A stretch of DNA of 64,000 nt, taken from contig NC_092324.1 of the NCBI RefSeq assembly GCF_036785885.1, forward strand, positions 25,967,001 through 26,031,000, given 5' to 3'. The notes beneath the pieces are model-generated. The model saw only the letters and a list, made by a program, of their open reading frames with translations. It had not been told where the DNA came from and did not search any database. Within the stretch, counting starts at the first letter, position 1; the number at the start of each line of letters is the position of its first letter. Of this stretch, positions 46,676 to 58,775 are shown one piece after another. The position numbers were made by a program, and so were the translations under genes. Source of the DNA: Coffea arabica (taxonomy: Eukaryota; Streptophyta; Magnoliopsida; Gentianales; Rubiaceae).

Positions 46676-49191
46676 ATGGAGAGATTCTTTAAACCTAAAC
46701 GAGTCCGTAGTGGTGAATCTTCAAATGAGCCTAATATTAGTGAACCAGTTCAAAATCAATCTTGTGTGGAATTGAATTTAAATGATATTGTTAGTGATCC
46801 GGGATTACGAAAATCAGTTGAGAAATTTGATATTTCTCTTCGAGACCATGTCCGAAGAGAGTATTTGACTAGGGGACCTTGCCAACCGATTGGCCATATG
46901 TATCCAAAAACATCATTTGGTCAACAACATAGAAGTTTCCAAGATATTTGGTATCAAAAGTTTGTATGGTTAGAGTATAGCATATCGAAAGATGCGGCGT
47001 TTTGCTTTTGGTGCTTTCTTTTCAAAACACAAAATAAGGGAGGTCGATATGCAGAGGATGCCTTTACAAAAACGGGATTCAATAATTGGAAAAAGGCAAT
47101 GGAAAGATTTAATGAACATATTGGAGCTGTGAATAGTTGCCATAATGATGCTAGAATACAGTTTGAAAGTTTTCAAGATCAAAGGCATAGTGTGTCAAAT
47201 GTGCTACGATCTTGTGGGCGCGAAATAGATATTGCATATCGCACCCGTTTAACTGCTGCTCTGGATGTGACCCGCTTTCTTTTGAAGCAAGGATTGGCTT
47301 TTCGTGGAAATGATGAGTCAACTAGTTCTTCAAATAGAGGCAATTTTCTTGAATTGTTTGATTGGTATAGCCAGCGAAATACTGAGATTTTTGAGGTTGT
47401 AAATCAAAATGCTCCTGCAAATAATCAACTAACTTCTCCAATGATTCAAAAAGATCTGGCACATGCTTGTGCCTCAGAGATCACAAGTGTTATAATCAAT
47501 GATATTGGAGACAATTATTTTTCCCTAATAGTTGATGAGTCTCGAGACAGTTCAGTGAAAGAGCAAATGGGAGTTGTTTTGAGATATGTGAACAAAGAAG
47601 GGCGTGTGATTGAACGTTTCCTTGCAATTGTACATGTGTCTGACACCACATCTCTTTGTTTGAAAGATGCAATTGATTCTTTATTCGCGCAACACGGATT
47701 ATCATTATCCAAATTGAGAGGTCAAGGATATGATGGAGCTTCAAATATGCGAGGTGAGTTCAATGGTTTGAAGGCCCTTATATTACAAGAAAATCCCTAT
47801 GCGATGTATATTCACTGTTTTGCTCACCAACTCCAGTTAGTTATTGTTGCTGTTGCTAAGGGAAATATCATTATCAGTGAATTCTTTGTCTATGTCTCTA
47901 TGATTGTCAATTTAACTGGAGTATCATGTAAAAGGAGAGATCAATTAAGACAAATAGAACATGATAAGATTGTTGCACTTTTAGACAGTGGAGATATTAT
48001 TAGTGGAAAAGGCAAAAATCAAGAAACTAGTTTAGCAAGACCAGGGGATACTCGTTGGGGATCACACTATCTAACATTACTTCGTCTATCCTCTATGTGG
48101 GCTTCGGTGATTGGAATATTGGGAAATATACAAGATGATGCCTCCACTTCTGACAATAGAGGTATGGCCAGGGGTTTGATTGATAGAATGAATGATTATG
48201 AGTTTGTTTTTGCATTGCACCTGATGAAGTATTTATTGGGAATCACAAATGACTTGTCACTTGTTTTGCAACAAAGGGATCAAAATATTGTCCAAGCCAT
48301 GAGTTTGATTGATACTATGAAATCTCAATTGCAAGACTTTAGGGAAGAGGGATGGCAAATAATTTTAGATGAAGTCAACAATTTTTGTGAGTTGAATATG
48401 ATTCCCGTGATTGATATGGAAGACAGTATAGCAATCCGTGGCAATGCCAGGCGCAGTCGCAGAGGTCAAACCATCACTAATTTTCATCATTATCGCGTGG
48501 AAATTTTTTGTGAGGTATTATTTTTGAAATTATTATTTCATTACATTTGTTACTTGTTAGCAGATTTTCTTAGTTATTAATTTTATTATTGTTGTGATGT
48601 CAGGTTGTTGATTTAATTATACAAGAGATGAATAATCGTTTCTCGGAAGTTAGCACGGAATTGCTTAGTTGCATAGCATGTCTTGATCCAAAAAGTTCTT
48701 TCTCTCAATTCAATGTGCAGAAACTACTCCGTCTTGCTGATTTATATCCTGAAGACTTCTCAAGTAACGATTATTTATATCTTGAGTCTCAACTTCGAAA
48801 TTATATTTATAATGTGCAACGCGATCCTCAATTTTCAGAAGTTGGAGATTTGGGAAGTCTTGCTCAACAAATGGTTAAAACTGGTAAAAATACAGTTTTT
48901 CCATTTGTTTATCGTCTGATCCAGTTGGCATTAGTTCTACCAGTTGCGACTGCTTCTGTTGAAAGAGTATTTTCTGCAATGAATATTGTCAAGACTGATT
49001 TGCGCAACAAAATGGGAGACGAGTGGATGAATGACTGTCTGGTTGTATACATCGAGAAGGATATTTTTGCAACAATTGAAAATGAGCAAATATTGCAACG
49101 TTTTCAACGGATGAAGACTCGCAGAATGCAATTGCCTCCTCTTCGTTATTCGAGTGCAACAACTACCAATACTTCAAGTGTTAATCAATAA
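46676..49191 (+). CDS. hAT transposase (TTF-zinc-finger type), two exons, 808 residues
   Basis: Exon 1 46676-48514 (613 codons), intron 48515-48603 (GTATTA...TGTCAG), exon 2 48604-49191 (195 codons plus stop). The splice keeps the frame and joins two halves of a conserved block; unspliced reading would stop at 48578-48580. Domains: TTF-type zinc finger (about 90-160; Cys 110, Cys 113, His 148, Cys 155), DUF4371 region (about 165-370), catalytic-core motifs LIVDESRD (Asp 287) and GYDGASNMRG (Asp 353), CFAHQLQL (381-388), and the C-terminal hAT dimerisation region (about 700-775) with SVERVFSAMN (Glu 733), the probable third acidic residue. No stop or frameshift. It would bind the element ends and move it by cut and paste in the nucleus. 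Plant genomes carry many dead copies annotated as zinc finger MYM-type-like proteins. Confidence 0.92.
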
Positions 49192-49350
49192 CAAATTTTT
49201 GGGTATGTATAATTATATGTTTTTATTATTTTTATAATTATTGATTCTAAATTTTACTTATTAAATATATTTATTTCGTCACAAAAAAAAATTTTTAATA
49301 CACTTCAGCCCCCCCAAAAATAAATTTCTGGCTCCGTCCCTGCTTGCTTA

Positions 49351-49788
49351 GACAAACAGAGGTTAGAATTTTGAAGCTTCTTCAGTAACATCTATACGGC
49401 TGGAACTCAATAACTTTTGGCCCGCATTTCCTACAAATATCCTATTAATGTTTAAAACAACTAGCAGTCTAGTTTTGTTTATTTTAAATGTCTGTTTCTA
49501 TGGATTTTAATTTATTATTGCTAAAGTCAGTTCACTCTATTTAAAATTGTGATTCTAAGGGGATGAAATGGTTTCTCTGAACTTTGACCTCTTGATAATG
49601 AACTTGCAAACTTATCTGAACTATTTGTTTAGTAATTGCTCTATCAGAGTCATATATGACGGTTGTATGACCGAGTCTGATTATTGAGGTGGACAACCGG
49701 CCAGATAAGCAGTATGGAAATGATCACTTTGTGGTCTCTGGACTTTGACCAAATTCGCAAAGATTTTAAGCAAACAAAATAATAATTA
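49351..49788. other. Short intergenic stretch between hAT and MULE elements
   Basis: No gene. It begins with a copy of the NLR 3'-flank segment from about 43654 (CAGAGGTTAGAATTTTGAAG) and a weaker match AACAACTAGCAGT near 49459, then ordinary AT-rich DNA, ending in the 9-bp target duplicate TAATAATTA (49780-49788). Confidence 0.5.
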
Positions 49789-51509
49789 GGGCAAATTACA
49801 TTTTAGCCCCCTGTGGTTTTCGAAAAAACCACATAACCCCCCCATCGTTCAAAAAGCTATACATAAACCCCCTGTGGTTTGGGTTGAACTGGCAAATAGA
49901 CGGAAAGCACCCACCGTAACGATTCGTGGGCAAAACGCGCCTGTTCTTCTGGTAGCAGTAGGAAACATACCCATATTACCCCTGACCAATTTGACGTACC
50001 CAATAAAGCCTAGATGGGTGCTCCTCATCTCTTTCCATCTTCCGAAATACTTTGTTGCTGACTTTGCACTGAAAGTTGGTGAAGGAACCCAAGATAGAGA
50101 ACGAAAGAAAAATAAGAAGAAATGCCGTGAAGATAGAAGCTGAACAAACCTGCAATTTTCGTTCAACTGGTGAGGCAGTGATGATAAGGTTTTAGAAATG
50201 ACTATTTTATAAATGACTGTTAAGGTTTTATAAATGACTGTTTTAGTTCTTGGATTGCACCTTACCTCCAAAATTTGGGAATTTACCCAAATTTTCCATT
50301 TTCTAATATTCCTACAAATATGCAAAATTATGCATATCCCTCAAATCTACCCAATATTAATGTTTTGTTAAACTCTAAATAACAAAAATATGAAATATAT
50401 TATTTAAATATATTTTAGTTACACACAAGTTGGACGGGTAACTAGTGTGTCAGAGAGTTGCCATAATCTCCTTAAACCCGCATGCGGGTTTAAAGAGTAT
50501 TCGGATATTCTCATATGCACCTATGCAAATCGAACCAACCGGATATCTTATCCGTATCCCATTTTTTAAAATAAAAATCTTATAAATTTGAAAAATAAAA
50601 TCAAATTTAGATGTATTAGGGTTTTAAAAATATTATATAAGTGATAAAAATTTTATAAATTGTAAAAATAAAATCAAATTTAAATAATTAAATGTTATAT
50701 TTGCATAAGAAATAATACAATAATCATAATAATGATAATACAATAATATTGGTGTAATAAAACTGCCATTAATTTAAATATTTACTTATAATGCCCAAAG
50801 AGCCTAATTACCAATTTTTTCTTCTCGCGCTCAAATATAACATTAACCCGCATGCGAGCTAACCTTGAAATAGAAAAAACACAGAATCCCGCTTGCGGGT
50901 TTCAACGTTATTATGCAGGCGGGATTTTCTTTACTCCCGAATGCAATTTTCTTTACCCTAATCTTAATGCATAAATTCAATTCTAGTCGATAAAATATTC
51001 TATGCTTAAATATGATAATACAGATTGTCCCAAAGCAGCAAAATTTTAAATTAATCAACGCTTAAGCAAAATAATCACTGATTTATTAACTTTCCAATGC
51101 CTGATAGTTTCTGTTCAAAAACCATGCAAGTGCATCTTATATGCTAAAATGATGTCAAAAAACTTACCAGATGCAACAACAGCTTTCGTGATGCTCTTTC
51201 ACAGCTACTTTTTGGTCTTCAATGGTAGATCTTTGTGGGTTAAATTTCTCTCCTTCATTCGGTGGTCATGTTTTTCTCTCCTTTTCTCACGACAAAGACA
51301 GAACAAGGAAGAATCTGACTCATCTGCTTCCTTTTTGTATTTATATTAGGGTAATTTGGACATTTTGCCCACGAATCGTTACGGTGGGTGCTTTCCGTCT
51401 ATTTGCCAGTTCAACCCAAACCACAGGGGGTTTATGTATAGCTTTTTGAACGATGGGGGGGTTATGTGGTTTTTGCGAAAACCACAAGGGGCTAAAATGT
51501 AATTTGCCC
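49789..51509. mobile_element. Mutator-type MITE with ~150-bp terminal inverted repeats
   Basis: Left arm 49789-49938 and right arm about 51360-51509 are inverted copies with few mismatches (GGGCAAATTACATTTTAGCC at the tip). Perfect 9-bp target duplications TAATAATTA lie at 49780-49788 and 51510-51518. Long TIRs and a 9-bp TSD are the marks of Mutator-like elements. Length 1721 bp. The interior has no transposase; it carries three CCCGCATGCGGG-like motifs and AT-rich DNA. Frames reading out of the arms (49849-50325 minus, 51222-51449 plus) end in the same residues because the arms are the same sequence. Confidence 0.9.
50472..50493. repeat. 22-bp perfect palindrome with GCATGC centre
   Basis: Core AAACCCGCATGCGGGTTT. 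Related half sites: ACCCGCATGCGAGC near 50848 and CCCGCTTGCGGGTTT near 50888. GCATGC is an RY-like core, but any role inside the MITE is unknown. Confidence 0.8.
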
Positions 51510-51518
51510 TAATAATTA

Positions 51519-52225
51519 GGATAAAGTACCCTTTGCCCTGTTTGACTTAATATACCTATATATAACCTCCTCATGGTTTGACCTAATGCATCACCGTTAG
51601 TTTTTCTATTAATCTAGGTATCAATAGTAAAATAATCAAAACTAATACATTGATAAATTTACTCTTTCACTACTTTCCTTTTTTTTCCTCCAAATACAAA
51701 AAAGAATAAATTTAAGTAAAAATAGATAAATAATAAATATAAAATACCATAAAAGATTTGGTCTGAAAGCCTATAATGGTATTTGCAGTCAATAAAGATT
51801 TGGTACCTTTTGTTTCTTATTTATTTGTTTTATATTTCCCTTCCATTTTTGGTTTCTTATTAATTTATTTTTTCAGTTTCCTTCCATCTTTTCTATTTCT
51901 TAATTATTTATTTTTCATATCCGTTCCTTTTTTTTGTATCCGGAGAAAATTAAGATTTTATAAGCCAAAGTACAGATTTTAAATCATCACTTCTCTTCCA
52001 AAAAAAAAGAGAGAGAAAGAAAGAAAAGAAAAGAAAGAAAGAAAGAAAGGAAAAAAATGTAGTGAATTTGTTTATTTATTAGTTTGATTTTGATTTTTGC
52101 TATTGACTGTTAGTTTTAATTGAAAAAAATGATGGTAACACTTTAATCCAAATTATGAAGTGGTTATATATAAGTTTTTAAACTATAGAAGGGTTATGTA
52201 GTAAAACATCAAATCACAGGATATG
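51519..52225. mobile_element. Decayed Mutator-like MITE (tentative)
   Basis: The left side reads GGATAAAGTACCCTTTGCCC and CTTCAACC-type follow-on (ACCTATATATAACCTCCTCATGG). The right side, near 52155-52200, has the inverse theme (GAAGTGGTTATATATAAG, AGGGTTATGTAGTAAAACA). Similar layout to 49789-51509, but the right tip and TSD were not found. Confidence 0.4.
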
Positions 52226-52424
52226 ATCATCTTTTCTCATATCATCTTCTCCAGATAACCGCTCCTGTGCACCGCAAGCAGCCACCGCACGGAATTAATT
52301 GACATAAATAGGCTGGCGCCATGGACAGAAATATCATGTATGCACAAATGAAGAAGTAGATCAAGCACTCCATCATTTCTGAAATTTTGAAGACGCCATC
52401 ATTTTGGGTTTGAATAGTACTAAT

Positions 52425-52895
52425 TTATGGGTGATTCAAAGGTGAATAGGAACAAAGTTTTTTTTAAAAAAAAAAAAAGAAAGAAAGAAAAGGGATGGTC
52501 AAGTGGTGAGAAGGAGATACAATGTTTTAACCAAAAATTCTAAGCAGGAAATAGGGCCTCACAAGTTCCATCATGCATAAGCTGGTGTAAATTAACAATT
52601 TATGGAGGGAGAGATGGGTTGGGTGGAAGTGGCAGGGAGTGTAAGTGAAAGTTCTCGAGTAAAATAAATAAATAAATAAATAATTTACTCTCAATTTACA
52701 CCAAATTGACCTCAATTTACACTAAATGATAATAATCAACTTATATCCAAGTGTATCTGATTTATACCAAATAATAACAAATTTATGGGTGATTCAGAGA
52801 TGAATAGGAACAAAGTTAAAAAAAAAAAGAAAGAAAGAACGAAAGATAAGGGAAGGTCAAGTGGTGGAGATACAGTGTTTTAACCAAAAAATACA
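52425..52895. repeat. Local direct repeats about 365 bp apart
   Basis: ATGGGTGATTCAAAGGTGAA with following purine-rich DNA and GGTCAAGTGGTG (52426-52540) recurs at 52784-52890. The piece between (GCCTCACAAGTTCC near 52555, then TTTACACCAAATTGACC near 52695) recurs at about 54352-54435. Purine microsatellites (GAAA)n occur near 52015-52050, 52478 and 52825. Confidence 0.6.
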
Positions 52896-53048
52896 AAAAA
52901 AGAGATACATTGTAAGGCGTATGGATGGAAAGAAGAGAAAAAGATTTTCTATTTTCCCATTTTATATAATATAAATTGCCTTATAATCAAATAACCAACT
53001 TACCCTTTATGAATGTTAACTATAACAAAAAACTTAATATTTTAATTT

Positions 53049-53532
53049 AGGACAAATTATACTTTACTCTCTTGGGATTTAGTATTTTCTTATATAATCT
53101 CACTATGGTGTCAAAATCTATACATAAGCCCCTCATGATTTGGATTAAAATATCAAAATGACGGAATTTGCAATCCATAACGGAGACAACTAAAATAAAA
53201 AATGCCTCTACGTAAAGTTGAAAATTCTTTATTAACCACAGGGGATTATATATATATATATTGAAAATCATTAGGGGGTAATATGATAAAACATTAAATC
53301 ATAAGGGGGTTGTATGATAAAATATAAAACCATATGGGATTAGAGTGTCATGTATATTATATTTCTATATTTTGCTAATTTTGACATTTTCATAGATTCT
53401 ATTATAAATGATTATTTCTATCACTTTGACAATGTAGTCCAAACTATAAAGAGGTTACATATAGCTTTTAAAAATACAGGGGGTTATGTGAATAGTAGTT
53501 ATACCACAAGAGGGTAAAGTGTAATTTGTCCT
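53049..53532. mobile_element. Decayed Mutator-like MITE with AGGACAAATTA ends
   Basis: Left AGGACAAATTATACTTTACT and right GGTAAAGTGTAATTTGTCCT are inverted copies, with further pairing further in (CCCCTCATGATTTGG / ACAGGGGGTTATGTG themes). Flanks are both TTTTAAT-like, but an exact 9-bp duplication was not found. Confidence 0.55.
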
Positions 53533-53815
53533 TTATTTTAATCAAAAGCATAAGGGGATTTTATGTATGTTTCCAAAGTATAGGAAGTTAACTTGAACAT
53601 TGGATTAATCATAAGAAGGTTTTTTGTATTTAACCCAAAAAGAAAATGGTCGCCGAAGTTGCAATTATGATTGCCATTTTCCCTTTCTTTTTTCCTGTTT
53701 TGTCGTATTTTAAATCCTTGATTGTCATATTTTACACAACGCACGGCTCCAGCATGTGGATCCAAAGCAGATGAAGGCCCGAGCAACAAGGACAAACAAG
53801 TAGAGAAAAATGTAG

Positions 53816-54334
53816 TTTTGGTATCCAAATTTTAACACGTGAGCAGTTTTAATCCCCAAATTTTGGACAAAAACAAATTTGATACTCAAATTTTTAATAT
53901 TTGAGCACATTTAGTACCTTTGACAATTTTTTTCCAAAATGCTATTGGAAAAAATCGCGTGACTATTGCATAAAAAAAATACCAATGAAATGTAAAATAT
54001 CCTTCTGACACTAAGTATCAAGATATTTTAAAAACTTTAATCACTTACCCAACTCCACTCATCTTATTTCTTTTCTCCTTCTTTTGCTGTATTTCATCTT
54101 CACCTTAGTGTCAGAAAGATATTTTACATTTTTGTAACATTTTTTTATATAATATTTGTCGAACATATGACTATCACACAACTCTTTTAAGTAACAATTT
54201 GAAAAAAAAAAACACTAAGGCTACTAAATGTGCTCAAATATTGAAAGTTTGTGTACCGGATTTGTTTTTGTCCAAAGTTTGGGGATTAAAACTGCTCAGG
54301 TGTCAAAATTTGGATACCAAAATTATAGGCCTCA
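53816..54334. mobile_element. MITE with >100-bp inverted arms
   Basis: Left arm about 53816-53935 (TTTTGGTATCCAAATTTTAA, then GAGCAGTTTTAATCCCC, then TTTTGGACAAAAACAAATT) is repeated in reverse at about 54215-54334. The middle (about 53940-54210) also contains a shorter inverted pair, with TAAAATATCCTTCTGACACTAAG (about 53992) inverted near 54107. No coding region and no certain TSD. Confidence 0.65.
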
Positions 54335-56884
54335 CAAGTTCTATGCAAGAAATAGGCCTCACAAGTTCCATTATGTATAAGTTGATGTAAATTAACAATT
54401 TACTCTCAATTTACATCAAATTGACCTTAACTTACACTAAATTGTAATAATCAACTTATATCTAAGTGTCTCTGATTTATACCAAATAATAACAAATTAA
54501 TATACACTGAACTGCACCTGATTTATATTAAACTGGATCTGATTCACACCGAAATCCGACTAATTTACACCAAAGATCAACTTGTACGAAATTGTATAAA
54601 ACATAAATTGTGAGGCCCCGGATCAAGTAGCAAGCTCTTCCCCTGTTGCAAAAGCATATAAGTTTGTCAAAGTCTTGTTGCTTCTACAAAGCAAAGAATA
54701 GTTCCTTACTGCTTCCGCCCAGAGCAAAAACCTTCCACTGCAAAAAGTATCCAAGGAACAAAAAGAATTGCTGATGTACTTATTTCTTCCACAGTAAAGG
54801 TAGCATGTATTCAGCCTCGCTTGTATATATATACAAAATTTATCCTAAAAGGAATATTAGGTAGATTTTTTAATATTTCTATTTTTAATAATTCTTCCTC
54901 CTAATTTTCTAATGCTAATGATTTATATATATATATAAGAAAAGGTTTACCTCAAGGACCTTCAAAGTGTGTTTTGATGTCTTCAAAGTACCTCTTAAAT
55001 TTCCGTCTGTAATAATTCTTGCCTCTATACTTTCTAATGTCCAATGATTTTATTTAAAAACAGGGTAACGTCAAGTACCTTCAATGTGTGTTTTCAATGA
55101 CCTTGCAAAAGGTATGAAGATAAATTTTTAACCTAAGATTTCAAATTAATCTTAGGTTGCAAATGCATATTTCAAATTATTCTTTGCTAAAGTTCATTTG
55201 ACCTAAGATTTTTTTAAAATTAATGAAGCAACCCCAAGCTCAAAGACGGAATGACAGCCCTAGGTGTATTCTATACAAATCGTGGATAATTTCACCATTA
55301 AAATGCATGCAAACTAATTATGAAATGGAGGAAAGATATTGAATCGGTCAAGACAACTACAAATATCAAGGATCTCCAATTTTTGAAATGGAAAGATACT
55401 AAAAAAGTTAAAAGGTTTAGGTTGCAAATTAACAAGAAGAAATTATAGGCATAAGTTTTAAGAGTATACAAAGATCCTTTGTAGTTTTTATTTTTGAAAC
55501 ACTAGGTTAGCTCATTTTTACGTTCATACTTTATTTTCATACATGAGAAGTAAAAATTCAGAGAATTGAATCTAGGACCTTTTATTCTTGAAGTACTTTA
55601 ATCATTAAATCAGAACCTCCTTAGCCCATTTATTTCTTATTACATTTTACTGTTCTGTTTGAATTCTATGGTCTATTTGTCAAGGCTATATAGTGTTGGA
55701 GTGGTTACTAGAAGAGTGCATTTTGATTTATATATGAATTTTAGTACTTCGTTGAAGGTTTGTTTCATTTACTTAAAGTTCAATTGTTTAAAGAATTTTG
55801 AATAAGTTATTAGTCATAGCAACTGCAGCGTGCAATACATGTACACCTAAACTAGTATTTTTCAAAGAACTAGTTAAAGAAACTGAAAACCAAAAGAATT
55901 GCTCTAGTTTGATGCTTAAAGTCAAAATTTAACAAAGAATTTAGTATCTCAATGATGTTATATGTTAGGTTAATATGATCACGGTGCAAAACACATGACA
56001 TGTTACTAGTCATTAGAAGTTGAGGTGAAACATGGGATTTTAACATTTGTGCCATGCCACTTAAAATTTCTCACAAAACAGGATAATTGTACTCCTTTAT
56101 TAATTAAGGATCGACGTAATAGTTTTCCTCTTTTGATTTCTACTCCAAGAATCACCAGAACATTTGAGGTCTTTGATATTGAAAACCAAGTGCTGGAATT
56201 TACTCTCTAAATTATTTTTCCACAAATCAAAGGCTCGGCATTCGAGCACAAAAGGAGCAAACAATTCGAAAAAGGAAAAGAAGCAGTCAGAAAAGCCCAG
56301 CACTGACTTGGAAACTTTCAAGTGAAACGCCCAGTAGGAGCTTTGGAGGAAATTGCGCGCAAGTTTGTCAAAAGAAGCAGTACTCTTTTTTCTAAGCCGA
56401 TCGAGAAAGCTTATTGGATAGACCTTGTTGGCCCCTAATTAGTAATACTGCCTTTTGAAATTCATTTGATTCTTAGCTGGATCACATCTCGGCGCTATCT
56501 TTTTTATTCGTGTCTCAGCTGGATAAACCAAAGCTTGTGATTTGTTGCTATGAATATGGTGCCTCCAAAGTTCAAACTGTCAATCAGCTGTAGCATTTTC
56601 TTTTTCATGATCTATTTAAAAGAGAGTTGCCTCAATTTCCCTCAAAGTGTATTTTCGATGTCATTACAAAACGCTTTATTAAATGATTATAAATTGTGGA
56701 CAAATTCACCATTAAAATGCATGCAAACTAATTGTGAAATGGAGGAACAAATTAAGACGAATACAAATAACAAGGGATCTCCAATATTTCATAATATACA
56801 AACTCCTCAAATTTCTCACCACTTAAATTTTGTATATTGTCCATAAACAAGACATTTGCTTCGAAATGTCTGATGTTTTAAAGT
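54335..56884. other. Intergenic, fragments of locally duplicated DNA
   Basis: No gene. ACCTTCAAAGTGTGTTTTGATG-like words occur near 54958 and 55077 and again near 56638. TTCACCATTAAAATGCATGC and following (55293-55340) recurs at 56706-56750. GGATCTCCAAT occurs near 55370 and 56776. So about 0.3 kb around 55.06-55.4 kb and 56.6-56.8 kb are diverged copies. Confidence 0.5.
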
Positions 56885-57600
56885 GCTAGAAGACAAGAGT
56901 CGTGCCTGTGCAATAATAAATTTCTACTCACAAAAAGATATAAACGGGTATAATGACAAGTAGGGTCGTCTCCACAGGAATTAGAGGAAAAATCTATTTC
57001 TTTCTAAGTAAAAGCTAATTAGTGTGTGGGGGGGGGGGGAAGAGGGGTTTGGAGAATTAAAACAAAAGTAAATAATCAATGTGACTGAAAATAATTAAAC
57101 TAAAGCAAATTAGATTCAACTTAAGAATAAATAAGCTCTAGCCAAAGACATAACTCCGGAAGTGGTTCAAATAACTGATCATCGATGCACATAATTATCT
57201 CAATTATTTGCTAATAAATAGGTTATAGTTGTCATATACGTAATAAACAATCAGTTTTTCCTTAGTGTCTCGATAGGTAAAGTACGCCCGTTAACTATTT
57301 CTCTAACCAAGAAACAACCCTAGGTACGCCGTACGCTCATAAAATTTAATTTCTTGATTGCATTAGAAACTAGAAAATCCTAGTTCTAATCAATAAACAC
57401 ACTACCAGAATTTATTTAAATCAGATCGTATGTCTTCCTAACATGGCACCAATCACGTTAATTGCCACTAATTTAAGATAATTAAACAATTACAAATTTA
57501 ACTATCTTAATTAGATTCAGTTTGTTAAGTTGAATTAAATATCGGGTGCCCATGATATCCAAACAACAAAACAATCATGAGAAATTAAATAAGAAAACAT
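56885..57600 (-). repeat. Retroelement fragment, reverse orientation
   Basis: The minus strand of 57340-57490 resembles 63550-63660 of the plus strand: GATCTGATTTAAATAAA / GATCTAATTTAAATAAACCC, then GTGTGTTTATTGATTAG / GCGTGTTTATTGGTTAG, then CTAATGCAA and TTAAATT. The block AAGTAGGGTCGTCTCCACAG (56960) is a sequence often met in plant retroelement non-coding regions. No coding domain. A poly-G run is at 57028-57038. Confidence 0.5.
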
Positions 57601-58697
57601 ACAAATACTAACAAATAAGAGAAATAGATAAAAACAGTTAGATCTCACAGATGTAGATGAACCAAATCTTTTGTTATTTCTTAACTAAAAAAGAGAATTT
57701 AGTTGCACATGAACAATTGGAACAATTGACACGATTTTTCTCAAAGCAAGCTGCATAAGTCTTTGATAAAAAAAAAAAAAAAAACTAAAGAAACTGAAAA
57801 ACAAGAGAAAAGCCAAGCCGCTCCCCTCCTTGACACGGGACTAGCCACGATGGCTCCCCTCTCGTTTCTTGCTTCCCGAAGTATTAATCACGTGAAATGC
57901 CGGCTTTTTCTCTCCCTCAATTTTCTACTTGATATCTACTACTAATAACAAAAGCACATTGCCTCATTAGAAAAAGAAAATACAAAAGATAATAATATTT
58001 CATGTTTCCTAATGTAATACTACTACTAATAAATATAAATAACGTCTTCCCAAATCTTTCAAAAGCTATTCATAGTTGACTCAAATTAGGAAACCTTTGC
58101 GTAGAAAATTTTCGAGTCTTCTAGATTTGAAAGCAAGTCCTGATCGTGTCACCACCAAATTAACTTGAAAATTATCCTTTTTAATTACGTTTTGCTCATT
58201 TTCTTACAATTAATACCATTAACCAAATATAAGTAGAATCCATTAATTAAAACAATATTTGGTTACAATCAAGGGGAAATAATCATAAATTGAATAGTAA
58301 TTTTGCACCCTATCACTAAAGAACTTTTGGAAATACAAGAGACTATTTTGAAAATTTTGCAATTGTAAAAGCTAAGAAAGCACGCAATCACTGACCAATT
58401 ATGTAGCTACGTGTCAAGCCTGATCACTAGCTCCACTTCATGCCTTTGATAACTAAACTAGCGATTTTTTTTTTTTTTTTCAGTTTTTAGCCTATGTCCC
58501 TAGGATTAGAGAATGAGGTAATTAATGTTGCAAAATCACAAAAGGGAAATGGAGAACTCTGGGTGTCTCTGGAATTTAAAGAAATTGGAGGATTTTAAGC
58601 CACACCGCCACAGTACTGTTAGCAGAAAGCAAACAAAAAGTAAGGCGTACTTAAATTATGTTTGAAATCTGATCCACCAAGGATCAGCCATTTAGAT
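57601..58697. other. Intergenic, nothing recognised
   Basis: AT-rich with A-runs (57766-57783) and a T-run (58467-58481). A frame at 57763-57945 begins in the A-run and has no recognisable domain. Confidence 0.4.
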
Positions 58698-58775
58698 GAA
58701 ATTATTCATCGTACGTTCATGTCCCAAGAAATTATTCATCATCGTACGTTCATGTCCCAAGAAATTATTCATCGT
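58698..58775. repeat. Short tandem repeat, 30-33-bp unit, about 2.5 copies
   Basis: Unit GAAATTATTCATCGTACGTT plus CATGTCCCAA at 58698-58727, a second with an extra ATC at 58728-58760, and a partial third to 58775. Confidence 0.9.

Larger units (their letters stand above)
45521..49342 (+). mobile_element. Full-length hAT transposon with apparently intact transposase
   Basis: Perfect 8-bp target duplications CTTGCTTA at 45513-45520 and 49343-49350. Terminal inverted repeats CAGGCACGGA (left) and TCCGTCCCTG (right), one mismatch over 10 bp; the subterminal regions carry CCCCCC/GGGGGG runs on both sides. Length 3822 bp. It holds one transposase gene (46676-49191) with one intron. The 5' region contains three hairpins (45521-45653, 45811-45873, 45886-45917). 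A likely 5' UTR intron, very AT-rich, runs from about 46141 (AG|GTTAGT) to 46671 (GTGACAG|AAAATGG). This could be an autonomous element. Confidence 0.92.

Noticed and set aside
48628..49191. Second hAT frame as a separate gene or a broken transposase
   Set aside because: A clean GT-AG intron (48515-48603) joins both halves in frame and restores a conserved block, so it is exon 2.
49849..50325. 158-codon minus-strand frame
   Set aside because: Lies in the arm and interior of the Mutator-type MITE; its last residues recur in 51222-51449 because the arms are inverted copies.
57763..57945. Small lysine-rich frame
   Set aside because: Starts in an A-run and has no domain or context.
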